A stretch of 16,080 bases of DNA from CAYUIS01 sp964444825 (GTDB taxonomy: Bacteria; Chloroflexota; Anaerolineae; B4-G1), in assembly GCA_964444825.1 (NCBI GenBank), contig CAYUIS010000126.1, forward strand, positions 1 to 16,080, in the 5' to 3' direction. This document shows positions 7,259 through 12,978 of the stretch, in pieces. Under the pieces are notes generated by a model. It saw nothing but the letters and a program-made list of their open reading frames with translations, searched no databases and was not told the origin of the DNA. Position 1 is the stretch's first letter; every line of letters starts with the position of its first letter. A program made the translations under genes and the position numbers.

Positions 7259-8542
7259 TCAGTGCCTGGTAGCCAGGCGGCGACACCAGCGGTGCAACTG
7301 GCGTATGCCGGCGGCCAGCAGCAGGTAGAGCGGGATCGAAGCCCAGATCAGCGTGCGGTCGTAAAAGATAGGCCGGCGCAGGCTGACCAGCCACTCCCCC
7401 GTGAACGGTGTGAAGGACACGACGAGCAGGAGCGCGAAAAGCCCCGGACGATGGCGCAAGTGGATCAATCCCAGCAGCGCCAGCCCTGCATACAGCCCCC
7501 ACGCCACCCAGGCCCCGCCAGGCGGCAATACCAGGAATTCGCTTAGAAAAGCCGCTGCCACCCCAACGATTGTCTCCCAGGTGGGGGCAGGCAACCAGAA
7601 CTCGCGGTAAACACGCACGCTCTGGGCGACAAAGGCTACCAGCCAGGGGCTCCACAAGAGAAACACACCCACCTGGGCCAGGAGCCAGTTTCGCACAGAG
7701 AGAGGCTCAAGACTGTATGCTTTGTCATCTGCTCCCAGGGGATCGCCAGATCCCCGGTCCACGGTCGGATCTGTCGATCCAACCCAGGAAGAACCGGAGG
7801 GCCTGATCCCTGACACCCAATCCCTGATCCCCGAGACCCGATCCCCGATCCCCAATCCTCGAACCCCCATCATACCCAACACAAAGACATTCACAGCAAT
7901 CGGAAAGAACACCGCGGTATTGTGGCTCAACAACGTCGCCGTCGTAAAGACAACGTATCCCAACCAGACCAGACCCATCTTGACCGCCTGCGACGACAGC
8001 CAGCGACGGCGGGTAGAAGGAGTGACCCATCGAGCCGAGCGGGGAACGGTGAGCAAACGCACCAGACCATACAGGGCCAACGACGCGTTCAACGCCAGCA
8101 GCGTGTACATACGCGTCTCCTGGGCGAAGCGCACGTGGAAGGGGGAGACGTCCAGCACCAGGGCGGCTAGCAGGCCGACGCCACTATCCTCCGTCAGGCG
8201 GCGGCCCAGCAAGTAGATTACTGGAATGGTCAACGTGCCAAGCAGGGCAGAGAGCGCCCGCACAGTAGCCGCATCGTCACTCCCGGTCAACGCTATCCAA
8301 AAGTGGAGCAGCGTATAGTAGAGCGGCGGGTGCTGATCAATCTTGACCAGCCAGTCCAGCATCTCCCCCACGGGCTGCCAACCCAACCACACGCTGAATG
8401 CCTCATCCAGCCACAGCCCTTTGCTGCCGATCTGGTAGAGGCGCAGAAAGCCGCCCAGCGCCACGATCGTCAGCAGCAGGAACGGGGTGGCACGCCCGGG
8501 TAGCCAGTCAGACCGGCTTGCTTCCTGTTGGGGATGGAACAT
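7259..8542 (-). CDS. GT39-like polytopic glycosyltransferase (ArnT/PMT type), short C-terminus
   Basis: About 427 residues with many hydrophobic segments. The family signs are in the first extracytoplasmic loop, GLWLDEAFSVWL with D46-E47 as the expected catalytic acid pair, followed by DQHPPLYYTLLHFW and RFAQETRMYTLLAL. Such proteins transfer sugars from polyprenyl-phosphate donors at the membrane. The stop comes soon after a late membrane helix (LIWASIPLYLLLAAG), so the large C-terminal extracytoplasmic domain of many relatives is missing. Residues about 223-283 form a hydrophilic loop encoded by G-rich repeats. ATG 8542 was chosen; a TTG at 8551 is in frame, and neither has a clear ribosome-binding site. 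It is 75 nt upstream of the aminotransferase and probably co-transcribed with it. Confidence 0.85.
   Translation of the reverse strand: MFHPQQEASRSDWLPGRATPFLLLTIVALGGFLRLYQIGSKGLWLDEAFSVWLGWQPVGEMLDWLVKIDQHPPLYYTLLHFWIALTGSDDAATVRALSALLGTLTIPVIYLLGRRLTEDSGVGLLAALVLDVSPFHVRFAQETRMYTLLALNASLALYGLVRLLTVPRSARWVTPSTRRRWLSSQAVKMGLVWLGYVVFTTATLLSHNTAVFFPIAVNVFVLGMMGVRGLGIGDRVSGIRDWVSGIRPSGSSWVGSTDPTVDRGSGDPLGADDKAYSLEPLSVRNWLLAQVGVFLLWSPWLVAFVAQSVRVYREFWLPAPTWETIVGVAAAFLSEFLVLPPGGAWVAWGLYAGLALLGLIHLRHRPGLFALLLVVSFTPFTGEWLVSLRRPIFYDRTLIWASIPLYLLLAAGIRQLHRWCRRLATRH
7808..7868 (-). repeat. G-tract repeat array inside the GT39 gene, potential G-quadruplex
   Basis: On the coding (minus) strand, runs of 3-5 G recur about every 6-8 bases: 7808-7810, 7816-7818, 7822-7824, 7829-7832, 7837-7839, 7843-7846, 7850-7853 and 7864-7868. 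Most units look like GGGATC(G/A). Tracts 7829-7853 meet the G3+N1-7 quadruplex rule with loops of 3-4 bases. It is translated as SGIRDWVSGIR-type repeats in a hydrophilic loop. Confidence 0.7.
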
Positions 8543-8551
8543 TGTCTGCAA

Positions 8552-8753
8552 CGGAGTGTTGTCTCACGACCCTTGCGGAATCCTCGCGGCCAGATCATTG
8601 GAATCCCCAACCTGTTGGGTGTACTCGCCAGCGGCCCAAACGAGGTCGGGACTCTGGTTCCCCAGAGAACTCTGCCAAGACGGGCATCTGTCCACCTATG
8701 CGGCGGCATTGAACCTGCAAGACGAAGAGGAAGGTACCGCGCGCCTGGTGATT
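8552..8753. other. Spacer between beta-mannosidase and GT39 genes
   Basis: About 200 nt on the minus-strand transcript. A frame covering it on the minus strand shows no recognisable domain. A small inverted repeat CTCTGG/CCAGAG is present near 8651-8666. No clear terminator or strong promoter for the GT39 gene was found. Confidence 0.35.
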
Positions 8754-11453
8754 CTAGAAAGAATCCACCAGGCTGCGCACGCGCAGCGATTTGCTCACCC
8801 GCTCGACCGTCCACCCATCCAGCGCCGGAAGCTGCACCGTCACCGTACGCCCGGCCGGGATGTCAAAATAGTTGTCGCTGAACACAGCGCCCGGATTGAA
8901 CGCGGATGGACCTTCTGTAGTCGAAGGAACGATGCCCTCCAGCGCCAACCACACGAACCGGGCGGTCCGTTCCGCCGTGACACTTATCTCGAAACCCTCA
9001 TCCGTCCCAACCACGTCGCAACGCAACTGAGGATCCTCGAGCTCAAGGTGCTTGTCGGGCGCAAAGGGCGCCACACCCAGGCTCAACCGCTCCCCGTCTT
9101 GCCACAGCTCATAGACCAATACGATCCCGTGCCGGTCCTTTGTACCCAGCATAGCTGAGGGACCAGCGCCCAGGTGATCACCAAAGTCAAGGTCACACAC
9201 GCCGACCGAACTCACGGGTGGCACCGTGACTTGTTCCTCACCCTTCCTCAGCACCTCCCCATCCAACGTCTCCAGCGACCAGCGCACGCTGCCCCGCCAC
9301 GCTTCCTTCAGGTCGCTGGTGACGAAAAGCGATACCGCCGGCTTCCATGCCGCTGGCGCGCGACGCGCCCCACCGCCCAGGAGGTGTAGCACCGCCTCCG
9401 TGCTCATCACCACGTCCCCAACGTTCAATACCTCACCCTTTAATGTCTCCACGGAATAGTGGATGCGGCGCAATCCATCATCCTGTCCGTCTCCTTCCGG
9501 CGGAGGGGATAGCGGCGGACCAGCCGAAAGCAGCACCGGCGCGAAAAAGTGCCGGGCAGCATAGTGCAGCGCCTTCCAACGTCCAAAATAGTCCAGGCTG
9601 GCCCAGGATGCGACCGGCCAACAGTCGTTCAGTTGCCAGTAGAGCGCGCCACTGGTACAGCGGCGGTTTCGCCGCCAATACTCTACCCCGGTCCGCACCG
9701 CCTCAGCCTGCAGGAGCTGGCTCAGGTACACCAGCGACTGGAAGTCCTTGGGCAATCGGAAGTGATCGCTCATATAGGTGATGATCTTGCCGTTGCCCGC
9801 CGCGTTACGCTGGTGATGCTCCATCATATACGAGGTCATGTTCCAATCCGCCTCATCGGCGTAGGTGCGGATGGTCTCCAGGGGTGGAAGCGATTGGAAA
9901 CCAAATTCACTCACAAAGCGGGAGGCGTGATCCCGGTAGGCCTCAAATGGCAGCATCCCGTGCCACACCTCCCAGTTGTGCGTATCCCCGGCGCGCACGC
10001 TGTTAGGCTGCACAAAGGGCTTGTCCGACGAGGGAGAGCTGGGCCAGTACGGACGGTCGGGGTCCTCGGCCGCGCACAGCTCAGGCAACAGATGATGGAA
10101 CAGACGATCGTAACCATCCTTGAGCCGCTGGTGCTCCGGGGTATTCCATCCCCATGCATCCCATCCCCACTCCATCTCATTGTTCCCGCACCAGAGCGCC
10201 AGACTGGTACGATGGCGCAGCCGGCGGATGTTCTCCATCGTTTCGACGTGCACATTATCAAAGAACGCTTCGTCGTCCGGATATATGCTGCACGAGAAGA
10301 CAAAATCCTGCCAAACCAGGATGCCGTATCGGTCGCAGAGATCGTAGAACCGCTCCTCCTCGTACAGCCCCCCTCCCCACACCCGCAGCATGTTCATGTG
10401 TGCATCGGCTGCGCTGCGGATGAGATGCTCCAGATGCTCGTCACTGATGCGGGTGGGAAAGGAGTCAGCGGGAATCCAGTTCGCGCCCTTAGCAAAGATA
10501 GGCACGCCATTGACGACAAATGTAAAAGAGGTACCGAACGCATCCGGCTCTTGGCACAACTCCAGCGTGCGCAGGCCTATCTGGAAGGAGCGCTGGTCCA
10601 GTAGTTTCTCGCCCTGATAGAGCTCTACCGCAACCCCATAGAGTGGCTGCGGACCATAACCATTGGGCCACCACAACTGTGGATCGGCAACCTCGATCTC
10701 CGTTTTCCCCACAGAAACCTGGTTTTTCAGCGAAAACCAGGTTTCTTCCCCACTCCCACCATCGGGCGGCGTCAGCCTGAGAACCACCTTCAGATCTGCG
10801 TCCTGCCAGCGCTCGATGCCCACTTCGGCGCTCACGACGACAGCGCCATCGGTGTGGCGCTGTCGCAGATGAACGTCATCCAAACGAGCGGTGTGGTACG
10901 CCTCCAGGCGGATCTCCTTCCAGATGCCGCTGGGTGGAAGTCGGGGTCCCCAGTCCCATCCGAACTGGCAGGGCGCCTTGCGGATGTGGGAGCCGCCAGG
11001 GATCGACTGAGACGGGCCGGCCAACGGCCGCTCCGCCTGCCTGTCGCGGATGAAGGCGGTCGGTGAGGAGAACACGAATCGTACGTCGTTGGCGCCCTCC
11101 ACCAGCCTCTTTGTCACATCCCAACGGTAGCGCCGGAACATGTTGTCCGTCCGCCCGAGAGGTTGCCCATTGATGGCGACATCGGCCAGCGTATCCAGCC
11201 CATCACAGACCAGAAAGAGCCGTTCCTCGGCCAGTTGATCTGGCGTGACTGCAAAAACGAGCCTGTATTCCCAGTCACGTTCCGCGACCCACTGCACGCC
11301 CAGTTCGTTGTCGGCGACGAAAGGGTCGGCGATGCGGTCCACAGCCAGCAGGTCCGTGTGGACCGATCCAGGCACCTGGGCAGGAAGCCACTCGTCGGTC
11401 CCAACCTCCCGAAATTCACAGTTATGTGGTTTGAGATATATTGCCACTCGCAA
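8754..11453 (-). CDS. Beta-mannosidase, glycoside hydrolase family 2
   Basis: An 899-residue GH2 beta-mannosidase, which removes beta-linked mannose from non-reducing ends. The N-terminal beta domain has WLPAQVPGSVHTDLL, CDGLDTLADVAINGQPLG and PCQFGWDWGPRLPPSGIWK, all characteristic of this subfamily. The barrel has MLRVWGGGLYEEERFYDLCD and ILVWQDFVFSC. The acid/base is E426 in WCGNNEMEWGW and the nucleophile is E516 in RFVSEFGFQS. LYWQLNDCWPVASWASLDY follows. There is no signal peptide, so it is cytoplasmic. The start is TTG 11453, 4 nt after GAGGAG (11458-11463); GTG 11447 is the alternative. Two in-frame repeat-like insertions occur (near residues 236-248 and about 640-700). It has its own promoter and operator, divergent from the LacI gene. 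Confidence 0.95.
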   Translation of the reverse strand: MRVAIYLKPHNCEFREVGTDEWLPAQVPGSVHTDLLAVDRIADPFVADNELGVQWVAERDWEYRLVFAVTPDQLAEERLFLVCDGLDTLADVAINGQPLGRTDNMFRRYRWDVTKRLVEGANDVRFVFSSPTAFIRDRQAERPLAGPSQSIPGGSHIRKAPCQFGWDWGPRLPPSGIWKEIRLEAYHTARLDDVHLRQRHTDGAVVVSAEVGIERWQDADLKVVLRLTPPDGGSGEETWFSLKNQVSVGKTEIEVADPQLWWPNGYGPQPLYGVAVELYQGEKLLDQRSFQIGLRTLELCQEPDAFGTSFTFVVNGVPIFAKGANWIPADSFPTRISDEHLEHLIRSAADAHMNMLRVWGGGLYEEERFYDLCDRYGILVWQDFVFSCSIYPDDEAFFDNVHVETMENIRRLRHRTSLALWCGNNEMEWGWDAWGWNTPEHQRLKDGYDRLFHHLLPELCAAEDPDRPYWPSSPSSDKPFVQPNSVRAGDTHNWEVWHGMLPFEAYRDHASRFVSEFGFQSLPPLETIRTYADEADWNMTSYMMEHHQRNAAGNGKIITYMSDHFRLPKDFQSLVYLSQLLQAEAVRTGVEYWRRNRRCTSGALYWQLNDCWPVASWASLDYFGRWKALHYAARHFFAPVLLSAGPPLSPPPEGDGQDDGLRRIHYSVETLKGEVLNVGDVVMSTEAVLHLLGGGARRAPAAWKPAVSLFVTSDLKEAWRGSVRWSLETLDGEVLRKGEEQVTVPPVSSVGVCDLDFGDHLGAGPSAMLGTKDRHGIVLVYELWQDGERLSLGVAPFAPDKHLELEDPQLRCDVVGTDEGFEISVTAERTARFVWLALEGIVPSTTEGPSAFNPGAVFSDNYFDIPAGRTVTVQLPALDGWTVERVSKSLRVRSLVDSF
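10713..10746. repeat. Perfect 14-bp inverted repeat within the beta-mannosidase gene
   Basis: AGAAACCTGGTTTT (10713-10726), 6-nt loop TCAGCG, AAAACCAGGTTTCT (10733-10746). It is read in frame as the segment EETWFSLKNQVSV. A palindrome this perfect inside a coding region looks like an inserted dispersed repeat. Confidence 0.7.
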
Positions 11454-11493
11454 TCAACTCCTCAAGGCAGATGGAAACAGTGTCTGTCAATAC

Positions 11494-11513
11494 CGCTACC
11501 GTCAACGGTAGCG
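11494..11513. promoter_or_regulatory. 20-bp palindromic operator candidate at the beta-mannosidase transcription start
   Basis: CGCTACCGTCAACGGTAGCG: perfect 9-bp arms around a CA centre. It sits immediately after the minus-strand -10 box, covering about +1 to +19, where bound repressor would block initiation. Its sequence differs from the GAGCGCTC operators on the LacI side, so a second regulator may bind it. Confidence 0.6.
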
Positions 11514-11518
11514 CCATA

Positions 11519-11547
11519 AACATATCACAAGTTTGGTCCGACGTCAA
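11519..11547 (-). promoter_or_regulatory. Sigma-70-type promoter of the beta-mannosidase operon
   Basis: On the minus strand: -35 TTGACG (11547-11542), 17-bp spacer, -10 TATGTT (11524-11519). The expected transcription start is about 11512, some 59 nt before the TTG start codon. The -35 matches consensus at 5 of 6 bases and the -10 at 4 of 6. Confidence 0.6.
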
Positions 11548-11614
11548 CCAGCAATGCCCAAGCCAGGAGACTGGCATTCCCAGCTACATGTTCGCCATTT
11601 TCTCAAAGCATCGC

Positions 11615-11643
11615 TTGACAAGCCATCTGTTTCCTGGTATAAT
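11615..11643 (+). promoter_or_regulatory. Perfect-consensus sigma-70 promoter for the LacI regulator operon
   Basis: TTGACA (11615-11620), 17-bp spacer, TATAAT (11638-11643): both hexamers and the spacing are exactly consensus. The expected start of transcription is about 11650, inside the first operator. Such a strong promoter implies tight repression. Confidence 0.85.
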
Positions 11644-11647
11644 ATGA

Positions 11648-11663
11648 TTGGGAGCGCTCCCAA
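11648..11663. promoter_or_regulatory. LacI-family operator 1, overlapping the transcription start
   Basis: TTGGGAGCGCTCCCAA is a perfect 16-bp palindrome with the central CG typical of LacI-family operators. It begins 4 nt after the -10 box. Confidence 0.8.
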
Positions 11664-11721
11664 GAACCGGCCTCAAAACACCTCCCTATACACAGGTGAA
11701 TGTTCTTCTTAAGTGATCTGT

Positions 11722-11735
11722 TGAGAGCGCTCTCA
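11722..11735. promoter_or_regulatory. LacI-family operator 2, in the leader
   Basis: TGAGAGCGCTCTCA is a perfect 14-bp palindrome with the same GAGCGCTC core as operator 1. The two centres are 73 bp apart, close to seven helical turns, so both face the same side of the DNA and looping by a tetrameric or paired repressor is possible. Confidence 0.75.
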
Positions 11736-11773
11736 GAGCGATGGGAACAAGAGGAACGCTAGAGGAGGAATCA

Positions 11774-12796
11774 GTGGCTTCTACACTGGAAGATGTCGCC
11801 CGTTTGGCTGGCGTCTCCCGTTCCACCGTCTCACGTGTCGTTAACGACCACCCCAACGTGCGATCCGAAACCCGAGACCGGGTTCGGCAAGCTATCTGCA
11901 ACTCGGGCTATCAACCTCACGCCGTTGCCCGCAGCCTAGCCACCAACCGCACCCACATCATCGGCATCGTGATCCCCGAGGCGGTGACGACGCTCTTCGA
12001 CGACCCCTTCTTTCCCCTGTTGTTGCGCGGAGCGACAGAGGCCTGCAATATGCACGACTATCACTTGATGCTCTCCTTGTTCGCCGCCTCTGCTGATCAA
12101 CAGGAGATGTATCAACACTTCCTGCGCAACGGCTACCTGGATGGTGTGCTCGTGGCTTCAGCTCCACTGAAGGATCCGGTTGTCCCCAGTTTGCTACGCG
12201 ACCATCTCCCGTTCATCTCGGTGGGACGACATCCCGATGAACAGGTTCACTACGTGGATGTGGACAACATCGGCGGGGCGCGGATGGCGGTCGAGTACCT
12301 GATTCGGCTGGGGCACCGGCGTATCGCCACCATCACCGGCCCGCTGGACACGATGCCCGGTCAGGACCGGCTGGAGGGCTATCGCCAGACACTCGAAGCG
12401 CACCGTGTCCCCGCCAAGGAGGAACTGATCGTCGAAGGGGATTTCACCGAGAACAGCGGCAGGGTGGGCATGCAACGGTTGCTCTCCGCCTCCCCCAGTG
12501 CCGTCTTTGCTGCTAGCGACGTAATGGCTATCGGTGCTTTGAAGACACTTCGTGAGGTCGGATTGCAGGTTCCCCAGGATGTTGCTCTGGTCGGCTTCGA
12601 CGATGTCCCTATTGCCTCGGTAGTTGAGCCAGCGCTGACGACCGTGCGCCAGCCAATTGACCGCCTGGGCTGGATGGCGACGGAAGTGCTGCTAAGCGTG
12701 ATAGAGGATTCGTTAGAACTAGAAGGTGAGACTCCCACCCATAGGATTATCTTGCCCACGGAACTGGTAGTCAGAGCCTCTTGTAGTTCTGTTTAG
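11774..12796 (+). CDS. LacI-family transcriptional regulator
   Basis: A 340-residue LacI/GalR-type sugar-responsive repressor. The N-terminal helix-turn-helix TLEDVARLAGVSRSTVSRVV spans residues 4-23, and the hinge helix PHAVARSLATNRT contains L55, the leucine that intercalates at the central CG of operators. A periplasmic-binding-like effector domain follows (IIGIVIPEA, DGVLVASAP, YVDVDNIGGARMAVEYL, VGFDDVPIASVVEPALTTVR). GTG 11774 is chosen because GAGGAGGAA (11762-11770) precedes it by 3 nt and the domain begins immediately; an upstream ATG at 11741 would add 11 unneeded residues. Two GAGCGCTC palindromes in its own promoter/leader imply autoregulation. It heads an operon with ABC transporter genes, so the effector is probably the imported sugar or a breakdown product. 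Confidence 0.95.
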   Translation: MASTLEDVARLAGVSRSTVSRVVNDHPNVRSETRDRVRQAICNSGYQPHAVARSLATNRTHIIGIVIPEAVTTLFDDPFFPLLLRGATEACNMHDYHLMLSLFAASADQQEMYQHFLRNGYLDGVLVASAPLKDPVVPSLLRDHLPFISVGRHPDEQVHYVDVDNIGGARMAVEYLIRLGHRRIATITGPLDTMPGQDRLEGYRQTLEAHRVPAKEELIVEGDFTENSGRVGMQRLLSASPSAVFAASDVMAIGALKTLREVGLQVPQDVALVGFDDVPIASVVEPALTTVRQPIDRLGWMATEVLLSVIEDSLELEGETPTHRIILPTELVVRASCSSV

Positions 12797-12807
12797 AGTT
12801 GCCCATG

Positions 12808-12817
12808 AAAGGAGGTG
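12808..12817 (+). promoter_or_regulatory. Full-consensus Shine-Dalgarno without an obvious gene
   Basis: AAAGGAGGTG is fully complementary to the 16S 3' end, just after the lacI stop and 160 nt before the binding-protein ATG. The nearest usable start is TTG 12828, which would give a 17-residue frame ending at TAG 12879-12881. Confidence 0.5.
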
Positions 12818-12851
12818 GTGAGAGAATTTGAAGCGATGCGACGGGGAATGC

Positions 12852-12900
12852 GTACAGATCTTTGCTCCCTGCGTGGCATAGGCAGAGGGAAGACCTGTAC
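12852..12900 (+). promoter_or_regulatory. Imperfect hairpin 1 in the binding-protein leader
   Basis: The left arm 12852-12872 (GTACAGATC...TCCCTGC) pairs with the right arm 12882-12900 (GCAGAGGGAAGACCTGTAC) around a 9-nt loop, with a few mismatches or bulges. It is not followed by a U-tract, so it is not a standard terminator. Confidence 0.55.
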
Positions 12901-12906
12901 ACAAAA

Positions 12907-12933
12907 CCTGTGCGGAGCAAAACTCCACACAGG
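12907..12933 (+). promoter_or_regulatory. Hairpin 2 in the binding-protein leader
   Basis: CCTGTGCGGAG (12907-12917), loop CAAAA, CTCCACACAGG (12923-12933): 11-bp arms with one C-A mismatch, 45 nt before the ATG. There is no U-tract, so a role in mRNA stability or processing is more likely than termination. Confidence 0.6.
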
Positions 12934-12978
12934 GCACAGTTTACCAACCAATTACATAGAATCAAGGAGGAAAGAAAA

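Larger units (their letters stand above)
11454..11773. promoter_or_regulatory. Divergent regulatory region between beta-mannosidase and LacI genes
   Basis: The 320-nt intergenic region holds a promoter and palindrome for each direction, listed separately. No gene is seen in it. The stretch 11550-11610 between the two promoters shows no further clear palindrome or cAMP-receptor-like site. Confidence 0.7.

Noticed and set aside
7808..7868. Regular spacing of repeats considered as a CRISPR-like array
   Set aside because: Units are only about 6-8 bases, degenerate, without unique spacers, and lie inside a coding frame.
9549..10604. Plus-strand open frame (351 codons) opposite the beta-mannosidase
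   Set aside because: Antisense shadow covering the catalytic barrel; composition typical of reverse-complement translation.
12862..12978. N-terminal extension of the solute-binding protein upstream of ATG 12979
   Set aside because: It would place 39 residues before a clear lipoprotein signal peptide and ignores the strong AAGGAGG site at 12964-12970.
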